DNA from: Chondrosia reniformis
Lineage: Eukaryota > Porifera > Demospongiae > Chondrillida > Chondrillidae
DNA length: 64,000 nucleotides
Reading direction: 5' to 3'
Assembly: GCA_947172415.1 (NCBI GenBank)
Contig: OX359190.1
Span: 6,758,001 to 6,822,000, forward strand
Made by a program: the position numbers and the translations under genes. Of the stretch, positions 21,966-35,104 are shown in pieces; the stretch's first letter is position 1, and each line of letters begins with the position of its first letter. The notes beneath the pieces are model-generated. The model was not told the origin of the DNA and ran no database searches. It was given only the letters and a program-made list of their open reading frames with translations.

Positions 21966-22365
21966 GCACCTTCTGCGTATCAGGTGATGCAATGTACACC
22001 TGAACCATTGCCTTCGTTGATGGATGCACCTATTCTAGTGCAATACAAAAAACAATTGATATACAAAAGAAAACCCAGTCACACAGAATAGAACAACTTA
22101 CCGTAAAGGTACAATTGTATGCATGTGAAAACATTTTGACCTCTAAACACATTAGCCCTTTTTATATGTATTCGATCTTCGATCTATCAAGATTAGCGCC
22201 ACCCCTTGAGCAGCTAGCTGCCCCACCCACTACCTCTAGACAGCTGTCCCACCCACAGTCTTCTAGAATCACATGACGGCTCGATTCTGGACTAATAATA
22301 ACTATTATATAGTGAACGGAAGTGACGATTTTGACTAACTCAAAAATGGCCGCCTCAACATTCAC

Positions 22366-23553
22366 TTGGTACCTTATGACTGTTCCTTAGGGATAGGCTG
22401 CCTTATAGCGATCAACACGTAACAAGCGCTAATTAATAAAGAATTTTCGTTTTCAATCGTTAAGAGTGAATGCGTCATTTAGTGTTATCGGTTACACACC
22501 GGAAGGAATTTAAAATCGTCCATTGTTAAATTGGTTATAGCATCCTTTGGCTTAATTGATTTACATATCGTATATAATCATCTCACTTCGTATCATTGTC
22601 TTATAATCGTCGTATCCTATTAATGTTTTATTTAATCGTCTCACTTCGTACGTATTGTACCTTTTGTTAACGAATAATTCGTATGCAGCAACCCTTGCAA
22701 AGCCGCAGTTGAACTTCAGAGTAATCTGATTATCGACTGATGTCCCTCTTGCCCTTTTTGGGGGGCATAATCTTCTCTGTTGTAGACGAAAATTCGAAAA
22801 TTGGCGATCCTTAGTGTGAATAACACCTTACGGCGATCCTTGATCACTTGCGTCAACATACATACATACATGTATATATCCCAGTTACACAACTTAGGAT
22901 TTGCGCAATATTAACATCCGGCTATTAAATTTCACCGTTTGCGTTTCAAATGTGTAAATCATCCCATGAATAAACTTATTTGCTAATGAATATGATTTAA
23001 ATGTTAAGAAATGGCGTCTGTTGCAGAAGTGAAGGAAAATTGCCTATGCGCTTAAGTTAGAAGATCCTCATAGTCATGTAGTCAGCTTCAATGGATTCAG
23101 TGAGTGTCATTTAGTAAGAATTAAGAAGTCCGTTTGCGTCTGAGCTTTATTTCCCAAGATATGAAAAATTCAATAGCATTTACTAATCTATTAAAAGTGT
23201 ATTTTCACAGTTTTCTTCTCAACGGATGGGCGAATCGAAACGGACTTCTTAATTTTGTTAGAATACATTGTAACCTTTCCAATGAAGTATAGAAGGTAGT
23301 TCTAGCTTTTTCCTAGACTAAGCGCATAGTGTCTGCGAGTTTTAAAATCGGCCCTTTTTAACACGTTATATCTTCGATATTGGTTGTTCAATCTCGCTCA
23401 AATTTTTGATTTCGCTGACATTTAAATAAGCGCTTCGATGTATACCAGTTTAAGTTAGCAAATCGTTTCTGTTAGAACGAAACTTGCTTTTAAAAGTGTT
23501 TATAAAAAAAACGTAAAAACACGCAGATCAGTCATATGGCACCTGTGTTATTG
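22366..23553 (-). repeat. Repeat family R2, copy 2
   Basis: The left 140 bases match 14440-14580, and from 22663 to 23553 the sequence matches 44516-45412 with high identity. On the minus strand at about 22672-22772 it encodes MPPKKGKRDIS and then TLKFNCGFARVAAYELFVNK, the conserved short first exon of this family. No transposase was found in it, so it is non-autonomous or a duplicated gene start with flanking sequence. Confidence 0.6.
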
Positions 23554-25590
23554 CTGTTGTCACCGATTCTTCCACAAACACGTTCAGTATCAACGCTTGA
23601 AGAAGGAATTCATTGCGACGTGTTTGAAGTTAGTGTCGTCGATTTTTATAAATGCAGCATTTAAATAGTGCGATAGAAATTTATGCACCCAGATTGTCTC
23701 GCATAATTATAGATAAAACTCACACATACAATATTGTCACTTTACGGTATCAATGATGGCTTAGTTAGCTTGTGTTCTGTGCAGCCTTTCTTACTATTTT
23801 TTCAATGTTCAGTGTTTTGGGATGATTCCTGTTGCATGGGGTAAGAAGGATGTAGTATAAATGTTGCATATATAAAATTACCTTGTCAGCTAGCCAGTTC
23901 TGGCTACACTGTGCATACCATAAATGCAGTTTCATAAGCAACTAAATTCAGTGTTTCACTCATTAATATACCTTGGAAAAGCTATATATATGCAATGTTT
24001 TAGCCAGGAACCAAAAAAAGGGGGGGATGATTTCAGTTGATTTTATGGCATCTTCTATAATAAATGCTTTACGTGTTTAAACAGACCACGCGTGCTCACA
24101 TTCAAACGGTTTCGGTAGACGGTATCACATGTGCAAGTCTTGACGTCATTCCAAAAAGGGTCTATAGTTAGTTAAACTATCTATTGGGTGAGAATATGGC
24201 AACATTACGCTGTCTAATAATATAGCCGTAGCGAGTGTTTACCATACTGATTGAATGATTCATAAGCTGTTAACGAAGTAAAGCGTCCTATAGACCAGTA
24301 TATAGCATTTGTTTGGTATATCGAATAGCACAGCTTCAGTGTGGCTAAGAACTCGTTAACAATCGCCAAGGCGAGTATCAAGGCACTCACTACTCGTAGA
24401 TTATGTTGCTCAAATCGACTTTAAAGGGGCGGACACCTTACATACGAGGGCGGATAGCAGATATAAGGTGATGGATAGCAGTTATAGGATGGTGGCCCGC
24501 CCCCTTGAACACTTTGGCTAGAACACTGTATATATATACCCTAAATTTTATGATGACATGCCCATTTTGTTTCTAGGTCCTTTCTTGGAGCCATATGAAT
24601 TATTTAATTATATTATTTATTTATTTAGATTACCTTAGTATATTGTAACTTGTACTGTATATATATTGAAATAAAGAATGTCATTAACTACATTCCAATT
24701 ACTAAATATGGGAGGTGTCTGTAAGTTTTCCAAAGGCAATTAAGTATTGCATAATAAGACTAGGTTTCTTTACGAATCTTGTTTTCTTATATAGTTATAT
24801 CATAGATTATCTATAGGAAGTGGACTTGAATCTGCTCCCCTTACAGGGCTGGTGGAAGCAATTTGACTTTGGTCAGGCAAAAATATACGGGTCCCTGAAA
24901 ACGATGACGCCATTTTCTATGCACTTATGCAATGCAACACAAGATGGCGTTGCTTCCGTACGGTCGAATACTAGTGTTTGGTGTTTGCTTCGAAGAGCCT
25001 GAGTGTGTAAAAAGAACCGTTCGATCTGAAGACGATTCGTATCACAACCACAAATTCCCTGAAAGCCTATTTGTAAGGTTTTCCTTAAAATTTAAAAATG
25101 TCACAGGTCTGGAGACTTCGGTCCGGCAGCCGCTGGGTCTGGGACCTACTCCGCCGCCCCTGCCTTATCGTACCATGACACCTAATACTTGGGCTAATCG
25201 CCAAATGAATTGGTAACATTCAAAGTGATATACGAGAATCATATGAAATCCTTTATAGTATCCCTCTTCAAAGGCTATTCGACATATCAAGTCCTTTAAA
25301 AAAGCTTTTTAGCTCATCATACGTCCTGGTAATGCTGTACCCAAAAACGGAACTTCAACAAACATGGTGACAGCCGCACGTAGGCGGATACCAATCCATA
25401 GTCATTGTTTTTTTCCTAAGTAGAAGTCGTCCTAAGTAGAGGTCGAATTTAAGTATTAATTTATGATGAGTTTTAGCAGTTTTACAAAGTAGGAGGAAAA
25501 GAAAGGGAATCCGAATGAAGAAATACAACTCTTTCAAATGGATAGATGTGCAGCTGAAACTTGGTGTCAACATTCACAGACCGACAGCTA
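23554..25590. other. Interval with decayed repeats and no confident gene
   Basis: At 24530-24670 lies a copy of the AT-rich repeat that also occurs at 34630, 34956 and 36290 (TTATGATGACATGCCCATTT, then CTTTCTTGGAGCCATATGAA). At 24425-24495 a short GC-rich inverted repeat (AAAGGGGCGG and CCCGCCCCCTT) is present. Open frames at 24820-25216 on the plus strand have no recognisable motif. Confidence 0.45.
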
Positions 25591-25607
25591 AGTGTACATT
25601 TCTGTAG

Positions 25608-25696
25608 GTTCAGATGATGGTACTGTAAGGTTGTGGGAGGTGGAAACTGGTTATTGTTCATCCCTAAATCATATCCAAAGAGTTTCATACAAAGGG
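25608..25696 (+). CDS. Single WD40-repeat exon (BOP1-like)
   Basis: An 89-base open block is preceded by TTTCTGTAG and followed by GTAAGG, so it has both splice signals. It encodes GSDDGTVRLWEVETGYC plus about a dozen more residues, a clear WD40 blade with the GSDDG..RLWE signature. The match is closest to the repeat in BOP1, a ribosome biogenesis WD40 protein (GSDDGS.R.WEV.T.RC), but other WD40 proteins share this pattern. I could not identify flanking exons with confidence, so this may be one exon of a host gene with larger introns, or a duplicated exon. Confidence 0.45.
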
Positions 25697-25796
25697 GTAA
25701 GGTTCTCTTTTCAATCACATAGCTAAAAAACTTTGGTACCAGCTGTCCTTAGTATAGCAAGGGAACGTCTCCAAAGGAATTATGCCTTTATTTAAC

Positions 25797-25844
25797 CATA
25801 GATTATCTATCCTACTAAAATTTACTTACTATAGATAATCTATG
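25797..25844. repeat. Perfect 14-bp inverted repeat
   Basis: Arms CATAGATTATCTAT (25797-25810) and ATAGATAATCTATG (25831-25844), separated by 20 bases. The same word occurs singly near 24803. It may be the end of a short MITE. Confidence 0.6.
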
Positions 25845-26690
25845 ATTAAACGTCACTGTGTGATCCTTAAAGTACCATCATCTTTATCACTATCATTGTA
25901 GTATTAGCCCTTGTTAATTGATTACATAATTTGAAAAAGTATATTAAACGATATAGTAAAGGTATCTCTACACATAGATGTAATTTGTCGTAAACAAAGA
26001 CAAAATGATTATGTACGGCGCCAGACATAATTATGAACTTCATGTAATATGGCTAAAAATCAAAAGAAGGCCTTCAGAGTGCAAAAGACTGGTGTATTCA
26101 TATGGCAGGCACCGCCGGTGTCTTTGACGTACGCTTCCTTATTATTAACATGATTATCAATAGATGATACAAACATTTCAGTGTTTATTATAAACAGTTT
26201 ATAAACAAATACTGTCATATTTGTAAACACAGGAATCTAATTTAAGCTAGAAGTAGACTTACAGCCTAAATGTACTGTAAGACTTTAGTAGAGGGAAGTC
26301 ATGAGCTGTAAGACTATAGGACAAACAGAAAAGTTTATATTTGGAGGCGCCGTAAAATCCCTATACTGTATTTCAATTAAAGTTTTTATATGACTTCCAT
26401 CTTCGAATACTTGTAAACGAAATGCGCAACGCTTAGGCTAACTTAGGCATACTATTCTAAGCTTTAATTAGCTTTCTCTTCACTAGCGCGCCACTGATGA
26501 AAATGGCACTGATGAAAACTGAACTGATTAAAACCGAAGTAAAGCCTGCGCACACGGTTTTTACGGACTTCAAACGATCTTTGAGCTCGGAACGATTAAC
26601 GATTTCCATAGCAATAATGACCGCATACAACGCGCGCAACTGCTTACCATCGTTTCCATGGTTTTTACCAACATTTACCAACGAAAGAAA

Positions 26691-27455
26691 TGGCATTGAG
26701 AGTAGAGGTGCTTAGTGCAGTGAACACGACAGCCATATTCCTAGCGTCGGGTTACTTTGTGAGTTAGACTGTATGTAATTCGCCAAATCTACCATCTATT
26801 TGGTATACATCCACACTGCACATAGGCTCTTTACACGGTGATAATAGGGGCTTTGGTGCTCCTTTTTTTACAGGCGAATGGATGGCAAGAATAGTAAGTG
26901 CATGAAATATACTGTTTGCTATATGTGTAAAAGTGCACATGGTACAGTGCAAGTTACTATCAATACCTCCACTATGTACATAGGCCATCACACAACTAAT
27001 GATAGTTGTGCACTGCTGTGCTGGCAGAATAATCGAATTGTAAGTAACAGCAATGTTAATAATAGTAAAAATGTGGAATGTCCAGCTGTTCTTCAATGTA
27101 ATCAATGTTTCTGCTTTGCAGCTGAAAGAAGTCCAGGTACGGCATATGGAAGAGGTACGCCATATGGAGGAGGTGCAACATATGACATTGTATTCCTGTT
27201 GATTAATGTTTTTCGTTATTCTTTCATGTAGCTAAATGAGAAACAAAAAAATGAAGAAAAAGTGGTAAGTGTATATAATGATACAAAGTCTGTATTATAT
27301 TCATGTTGATACAATATATTTAGAGGGAGATGTTGCGGAAGGAAAGAAGAATGAGGAAAAAAGAGAAGGCTAAAGTGGAAGCAGCCAAAGTAGAAGCCCC
27401 TGCTCCACCAACAGCATTGATACCACAGCCTGTACCACCACCCTCACCAGGCAGG
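26691..27455 (+). CDS. Candidate small multi-exon gene, unidentified
   Basis: Plus-strand blocks have splice-like edges. The first has an ATG at 26691 and reads MALRVEVLSAVNTTAIFLAS. The next follows a polypyrimidine tract ending TTTTTTTACAG near 26874 and reads EWMARI before GTAAGT. A third begins after TTTGCAG near 27120 and reads KEVQVRHMEEVRHMEEVQHM. A fourth begins near 27238 (NEKQKNEEKV before GTAAGTG), and a last one near 27325 reads EMLRKERRMRKKEKAKVEAA before a proline-rich tail. The product would have a charged coiled coil and a Pro/Ala-rich end. I do not recognise it. The exon phases were not all reconciled, so this is a tentative model. Confidence 0.35.
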
Positions 27456-27499
27456 CTGTTGCTACATCTTCTTACACGTAACTATAACTACCATTAGAA

Positions 27500-28265
27500 A
27501 GACTATGAGACCATTGCAATACACTAACTTACATTTCATACAAGTATTAATAATATATTAAAGAAACAGAAATGGCTTTTTTCAAAGCCACAACTTAACA
27601 AAAGATAAAAGATTTTCAAAAATACTTCTTTTATATGTATATGTAATTTGATGATGTCCCTACAAATTTGTTGTTCTATTTCAACATTCACCCCAGCCCA
27701 TGCGCAATCCATCTTATAGTCATTCTCAAATGCATGGCATCCATCAGTACATTTTTGACTGATTTTTGGTAATGAGGGTGCATGAAGGACTATAGAAAAG
27801 TCTAGGTATCCCTCTTTGCTTGTTGCTTAGTGTTCAAAGTAAAATCAACTCAATTCAATGAGATCTACAATGCACAAACCTTGCCATGAAAATACATTAC
27901 ATATAGTCAATCCATCCTGTTATAATGCTAAGAATATAGACTTTGGAAGCTACAAATTACATAGCAAAGCCTAGAAATCTCTCAATGCTTTTAGTTGCCC
28001 AATAAACCTATTCACTGAAATCAACACTAAAATCCAAGCTGGACTTTCGATAGTGTTGGTCACAATAGATAGGTACAGAAGACAATTGTACACTTGATTA
28101 CTCATCTGAACCGATTCCTATGTGCGATTGATATTTTCACTTCAATTCACCTATTGAATGTTTGTGTAGCAAATCTATAGACACTATTTAAAATAAACAA
28201 TGTTTGTTTAACGATAAGGAAATGGTACGTGACTACATATTATAATTGATTACACATTCGAAATG
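27500..28265. other. No recognisable feature
   Basis: AT-rich sequence between the candidate gene and the satellite array. I see no coding motif or repeat here. Confidence 0.5.
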
Positions 28266-31200
28266 AATTTAAAATCTAAGTACACATGTGGGAAAAGTAA
28301 GGTAAAGTGGGCTCTGAAATGACAGCCTAACTTGAAAGAAAGGTTTCCTTTACCTTCTTACAGCAAAGCGAGCGCGATGCTAGCTAGGCGTCAGGGTTCG
28401 TCTTCAATTCACGTATACAACATTGCTTATAAACTCTGCAATAAGTCCTTATAAACGATTTAGGTAAAGCGTAAAGTTTATTACAGGACTGCTGGTTAAC
28501 TTAGGGCACATCCAATTCAACTCACGTAGAGAACATCTCTATGCAATTAGTCCTTGTCCGGCCGAATTTAATTAATTTAAATTTTAAGTAACATGTGGCA
28601 AAAGTAAGGTAAAGTGGGTTCTGAAATGACAGCCTAACTTGAAAGAAAGGTTTCCTTTACCTTCTTACAGCAAAGTGAGCGCGATGCTACCTAGGCGTCA
28701 GGGTTCGTCTTCAATTCACGTAGACAAAATCGCTTATAAACTCTGCAATAAGTCCTTGTAAACGATTTAGGTAAAGCGTAAAGTTTATTACAGGACTGCT
28801 GGCTAACTTAGGGCACATCCAATTCAACTCACGTAGAGAACATCTCTATGCAATTAGTCCTTGTCCGGCCGAATTTAATTAATTTAAATCTTAAGTACAC
28901 ATGTGGCAAAAGTAAGGTAAAGTGGGCTCTGAAATGACAGCCTAACTTGAAAGAAAGGTTTTCTTTACCTTCTTACAGCAAGGCGAGTGCTTTTTCAAGA
29001 CAAGAAAGTATGCTACCTAGGCGTCAGGGTTCGTCTTCAACTCACGTAGACAACATCGCTTATAAACTCTATACAATAAGTCCTTGTAAACGATTTAGGT
29101 AAAGCGTAAAGTTTATTACAGGAGTGCTGGCTAACTTAGGGCACATCCAATTCAACTCACGTAGAGAACATCTCTATGCAATTAGTCCTTGTCCGGCCGA
29201 ATTTAATTAATTTAAATCTTAAGTACACATGTGGCAAAAGTAAGGTAAAGTGGGCTCTGAAATGACAGCCTAACTTGAAAGAAAGGTTTTCTTTACCTTC
29301 TTACAGCAAGGCGAGTGCTTTTTCAAGACAAGAAAGTATGCTACCTAGGCGTCAGGGTTCGTCTTCAACTCACGTAGACAACATCGCTTATAAACTCTAT
29401 ACAATAAGTCCTTGTAAACGATTAAGGTAAAGCGTAAAGTTTATTACAGGAGTGCTGGCTAACTTAGGGCACATCCAATTCAACTCACGTAGAGAACATC
29501 TCTATGCAATTAGTCCTTGTCCGGCCGAATTTAATTAATTTAAATCTTAAGTACACATGTGGCAAAAGTAAGGTAAAGTGGGCTCTGAAATGACAGCCTA
29601 ACTTGAAAGAAAGGTTTTCTTTACCTTCTTACAGCAAGGCGAGTGCTTTTTCAAGACAAGCAAGTATGCTACCTAGGCGTCAGGGTTCGTCTTCAACTCA
29701 CGTAGACAACATCGCTTATAAACTCTATACAATAAGTCCTTGTAAACGATTTAGGTAAAGCGTAAAGTTTATTACAGGAGTGCTGGCTAACTTAGGGCAC
29801 ATCCAATTCAACTCACGTAGAGAACATCTCTATGCAATTAGTCCTTGTCCGGCCGAATTTAATTAATTTAAATCTTAAGTACACATGTGGCAAAAGTAAG
29901 GTAAAGTGGGCTCTGAAATGACAGCCTAACTTGAAAGAAAGGTTTTCTTTACCTTCTTACAGCAAGGCGAGTGCTTTTTCAAGACAAGAAAGTATGCTAC
30001 CTAGGCGTCAGGGTTCGTCTTCAACTCACGTAGACAACATCGCTTATAAACTCTATACAATAAGTCCTTGTAAACGATTAAGGTAAAGCGTAAAGTTTAT
30101 TACAGGAGTGCTGGCTAACTTAGGGCACATCCAATTCAACTCACGTAGAGAACATCTCTATGCAATTAGTCCTTGTCCGGCCGAATTTAATTAATTTAAA
30201 TCTTAAGTACACATGTGGCAAAAGTAAGGTAAAGTGGGCTCAGAAATGACAGCCTAACTTGAAAGAAAGGTTTTCTTTACCTTCTTACAGCAAGGCGAGT
30301 GCTTTTTCAAGACAAGAAAGTATGCTACCTAGGCGTCAGGGTTCGTCTTCAACTCACGTAGACAACATCGCTTATAAACTCTATACAATAAGTCCTTGTA
30401 AACGATTTAGGTAAAGCGTAAAGTTTATTACAGGAGTGCTGGCTAACTTAGGGCACATCCAATTCAACTCACGTAGAGAACATCTCTATGCAATTAGTCC
30501 TTGTCCGGCTGAATTTAATTAATTTAAAATCTTAAGTACACATGTGGCAAAAGTAAGGTAAAGTGGGCTCTGAAATGACAGCCTAACTTGAAAGAAAGGT
30601 TTTCTTTACCTTCTTACAGCAAGGCGAGTGCTTTTTCAAGACAAGAAAGTATGCTACCTAGGCGTCAGGGTTCGTCTTCAACTCACGTAGACAACATCGC
30701 TTATAAACTCTATACAATAAGTCCTTGTAAACGATTTAGGTAAAGCGTAAAGTTTATTACAGGAGTGCTGGCTAACTTAGGGCACATCCAATTCAACTCA
30801 CGTAGAGAACATCTCTATGCAATTAGTCCTTGTCCGGCCGAATTTAATTAATTTAAATCTTAAGTACACATGTGGCAAAAGTAAGGTAAAGTGGGCTCTG
30901 AAATGACAGCCTAACTTGAAAGAAAGGTTTTCTTTACCTTCTTACAGCAAGGCGAGTGCTTTTTCAAGACAAGAAAGTATGCTACCTAGGCGTCAGGGTT
31001 CGTCTTCAACTCACGTAGACAACATCGCTTATAAACTCTATACAATAAGTCCTTGTAAACGATTTAGGTAAAGCGTAAAGTTTATTACAGGAGTGCTGGC
31101 TAACTTAGGGCACATCCAATTCAACTCACGTAGAGAACATCTCTATGCAATTAGTCCTTGTCCGGCCGAATTTAATTAATTTAAATCTTAAGTACACATG

Positions 31201-32813
31201 TGGCAAAAGTAAGGTAAAGTGGGCTCTGAAATGACAGCCTAACTTGAAAGAAAGGTTTTCTTTACCTTCTTACAGCAAGGCGAGTGCTTTTTCAAGACAA
31301 GAAAGTATGCTACCTAGGCGTCAGGGTTCGTCTTCAACTCACGTAGACAACATCGCTTATAAACTCTATACAATAAGTCCTTGTAAACGATTTAGGTAAA
31401 GCGTAAAGTTTATTACAGGAGTGCTGGCTAACTTAGGGCACATCCAATTCAACTCACGTAGAGAACATCTCTATGCAATTAGTCCTTGTCCGGCCGAATT
31501 TAATTAATTTAAATCTTAAGTACACATGTGGCAAAAGTAAGGTAAAGTGGGCTCTGAAATGACAGCCTAACTTGAAAGAAAGGTTTTCTTTACCTTCTTA
31601 CAGCAAGGCGAGTGCTTTTTCAAGACAAGAAAGTATGCTACCTAGGCGTCAGGGTTCGTCTTCAACTCACGTAGACAACATCGCTTATAAACTCTATACA
31701 ATAAGTCCTTGTAAACGATTTAGGTAAAGCGTAAAGTTTATTACAGGAGTGCTGGCTAACTTAGGGCACATCCAATTCAACTCACGTAGAGAACATCTCT
31801 ATGCAATTAGTCCTTATCCGGCCGAATTTAATTAATTTAAAATCTTAAGTACACATGTTGCAAAAGTAAGGTAAAGTGGGCTCTGAAATGACAGCCTAAC
31901 TTGAAAGAAAGGTTTTCTTTACCTTCTTACAGCAAGGCGAGTGCTTTTTCAAGACAAGAAAGTATGCTACCTAGGCGTCAGGGTTCGTCTTCAACTCACG
32001 TAGACAACATCGCTTATAAACTCTATACAATAAGTCCTTGTAAACGATTTAGGTAAAGCGTAAAGTTTATTACAGGAGTGCTGGCTAACTTAGGGCACAT
32101 CCAATTCAACTCACGTAGAGAACATCTCTATGCAATTAGTCCTTGTCCGGCCGAATTTAATTAATTTAAATCTTAAGTACACATGTGGCAAAAGTAAGGT
32201 AAAGTGGGCTCTGAAATGACAGCCTAACTTGAAAGAAAGGTTTTCTTTACCTTCTTACAGCAAGGCGAGTGCTTTTTCAAGACAAGAAAGTATGCTACCT
32301 AGGCGTCAGGGTTCGTCTTCAACTCACGTAGACAACATCGCTTATAAACTCTATACAATAAGTCCTTGTAAACGATTTAGGTAAAGCGTAAAGTTTATTA
32401 CAGGAGTGCTGGCTAACTTAGGGCACATCCAATTCAACTCACGTAGAGAACATCTCTATGCAATTAGTCCTTATCCGGCCGAATTTAATTAATTTAAAAT
32501 CTTAAGTACACATGTTGCAAAAGTAAGGTAAAGTGGGCTCTGAAATGACAGCCTAACTTGAAAGAAAGGTTTTCTTTACCTTCTTACAGCAAGGCGAGTA
32601 CTTTTTCAAGACAAGAAAGTATGCTACCTAGGTGTCAGGGTTCGTCTTCAACTCACGTAGACAACATCGCTTATAAACTCTATACAATAAGTCCTTGTAA
32701 ACGATTTAGGTAAAGCGTAAAGTTTATTACAGGACTCCTGTCTAACTTAGGGCATATCCAATTCAACTCACGTAGAGAACATCTCTATGCAATAAGTCCT
32801 TGTCCGGCCGAAG
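28266..32813. repeat. Satellite array, 14 units of 307-329 bp
   Basis: Head-to-tail units anchored on the word GTAAGGTAAAG at 28297, 28604, 28912, 29240, 29568, 29896, 30224, 30553, 30881, 31209, 31537, 31866, 32194 and 32523. The first two spacings are 307-308 bases and the rest 328-329. The longer form carries a 21-base insertion (TTTTTCAAGACAAGAAAGTA and one more base). Identity between inner units is very high, while the first two units and the last one are more diverged, as expected of a homogenising array. Each unit holds two related sub-blocks that share TTCAACTCACGTAGA, then CAACATC or GAACATC, and AGTCCTTGT. No open frame of note runs through a unit. It is not 5S rRNA or an rDNA spacer that I can recognise. 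Confidence 0.9.
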
Positions 32814-33239
32814 TAATCCCAATTTTTCTAACAACATTCACCTGCAAACTTTTCTTATGTTGCTTCATTTATCCCTTAAGAAAGCGATTAAAAGCCACAG
32901 TTCCAAACACAAAGGTCAAACCGACAGATTACAGCTGGCAAACCTCTTCTAAACCAAAAGGTGGTTTCCCACTGCTAATATCTGGTTCCGATTCCGGTAG
33001 ACTTTTGTATGCCATCAATTTCAAGACCATATCTCGTAGAAAACGTTTTTGCGCAAGGTTTACGTTACATAGTATGAGTAAAGGTGGTTTTTAAATCCCT
33101 TTCGATGGTTCAATGTTCGACGCTAAGGAAGAGAAAGCTACTTTTAAGCTAGAAAACGAAATCTAGCCGAAGGTCGGCCATTTTTTGACAGATATATATA
33201 TATATATTGATACACAAGGGACATAAAGGCTGGGGCCTT
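32814..33239. other. Unique flank with a short (TA)n run
   Basis: No gene is seen. A TA dinucleotide run lies at about 33190-33208, just before the composite repeat begins. Confidence 0.5.
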
Positions 33240-35104
33240 TAATTTATTTCATGAACAATGTCCCTTGTGTGCAAGTTACCAAATTGTCTCTCACCCTGTT
33301 GTTTATGTGAATGCATGCAAGCAACCAACGGTACTCCTAGCTCACACTCAAGGCAAGTCAAATCTGCGGTGATTATTGGCTGAGACCCCTGCATGAGACT
33401 GGAATTTTTGCTGATAATGGCATGCAGATGCATCATCTTCAGGTGTGAAAAGGTAATTGGAAGGCCGTGCGTTTAACCTTATATGATCTGTAGAGACTAC
33501 TACTCTGTATGCAGAAGTTGAGAATTTCAGTGTGGCTAAAGTCTTGTAGCGTTTAATATACCTGATTGTGATTATTTTGGGAGTCATTTGCATCCGTATT
33601 ATATTATATACCTCAGTGTGATTATCTTGGGAGTCACTTGCATCCGTGTATAAATTTGTAACTTGCACTGTGTAGTACTTGATTGTATTTAAACATGCTT
33701 AATATAGCACTCCTTATTCCTATATACAGTGCAAGTATATATATATATATATTAGATTACCTTTGTATATTGTAACTTGCACTGTATATAATGGATATGT
33801 ACAAACATGGATGAATGTGTACATAAATATACAGTTGAATCTATCGAATAGTCACTATACTGAATGCATTATATTCTCTATTGTAATTGCACTGTATATA
33901 AAGGTATGCTTTTGCTGGGGATAGCAATATACTCAGAGATTGACTATATGTACCGTATGAGTTTGCACGCACACATATTTATCCAAATCCACCCCTACGT
34001 ATCCAATTACACTCCTGCATATATACGTACGTATAGTACCAAAGTTTTACTACGGTCGTCTAAACCAATTTATTTTATTTACTTTAAATCAGTATATAGC
34101 AACAATTCTGGCTTAAACTTAACATAAACGTATACAAATACGCTTTGTCTAACCTTCGCTACAACTCGCTTATTCTGTAGCTCCTTCTCGTAGGAGAGCG
34201 TCGACTTGTCATAGCCGTTCACCAAAGGGATGATCTTCTTTAGCAAGGAGGCGATGACGTTTTCGCAACGTCACAAGATTCACTAAATGTTTACGGAGCG
34301 ACATACGAGAGGTGTTGGTGACGCAATAGAGAAAGATCATAATACATCATCAGATTGCGCAATCGTAACCTTGAATTCTTCATTATATCTTGGTTATTTT
34401 GCTCATTTAATTAAGCAAAACTTCGCCAGACATTTCTTATACACATGTACCATGATATATGTTGATTTCACAGTTATCTGACAAATTGATAATTTTTATT
34501 AATATAACACATTGTTTCAATATAAATTTCCCATATGTTTTCTATAGTCCTATGGCCTTTTATATGCAGACTTTGTCCTCTGTTTTCTAACAAACGGAGG
34601 CCTAAATTAAAAATCCCTTAATTTAAAACGAGTTTTATACCCTAAACTTTATGATGATATGCCCATTTTGTTTCTAGGTCCTTTCTTGGAGCCATATGAA
34701 TTAATTAATTAATTATATTATATTATTTATTTATATTATATTAGATTACCTTTGTATATTGTAACTTGCACTGTATATATGTTGATTTCACAGTTATCTG
34801 ACAAACTGACAATTTTTATCAATATAACACGTGGTTTGCATATAAATTTCCCATAGGTTTTCTATAGTCCTATGGCCTTTTATATGCAGACTTTGTCCTC
34901 CGTTTTCTAACAAACGGAGGCCTAAATCAAAAATCCCTTAATTTAAAATGAGTTTTATACCCTAAACTTTATGATGATATGCCCATTTTGTTTTTAGGTT
35001 CTTTCTTGGAGCCATATGAATTAATTATATTATATTATATTATATTATTTATTTATTTATATTATATTAGATTACCTTAGTATATTGTAACTTGTACTGT
35101 ATAT
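33240..35104. repeat. Composite repeat unit, first copy of a tandem duplication
   Basis: The block beginning near ATGAACAATGTCCCTTGTGT at 33250 recurs at 35108 in the same orientation. The later block beginning with the words for 'TTTTACTACGGTCGTC' near 34043 recurs at 35700. The unit ends in two direct copies of a 320-bp AT-rich repeat (34461-34780 and 34781-35104). Short open frames in it are conserved only because the DNA is duplicated; none has a known motif. Confidence 0.7.

Larger units (their letters stand above)
17420..21992 (-). mobile_element. Helitron-type rolling-circle transposon, minus strand
   Basis: One orientation carries, from N- to C-terminus: a 2A-like peptide, a 23-residue repeat region, a Helitron helicase-like middle region, a Pif1-type helicase and an OTU-like cysteine protease. 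This is the composition of animal Helitrons. I could not find the HUH Rep motif between 20.8 and 21.3 kb, and several frame changes and motif losses are present, so it is non-autonomous now. The left end is marked by similarity of 17423-17620 to 46126-46310, which shows the outer boundary of the family near 17423. The right boundary beyond 22.0 kb is unclear. Confidence 0.7.

Noticed and set aside
26878-27231. A 117-residue Cys-rich protein on the plus strand
   Set aside because: The frame crosses a strong donor (GTAAGT) and acceptor (TTTGCAG); it is more likely intron read-through between small exons.
28266-32813. Satellite array as a tandem spliced-leader or 5S rRNA gene cluster
   Set aside because: There is a donor-like word but no convincing Sm site, no 5S sequence and no Pol III boxes that fit the consensus.
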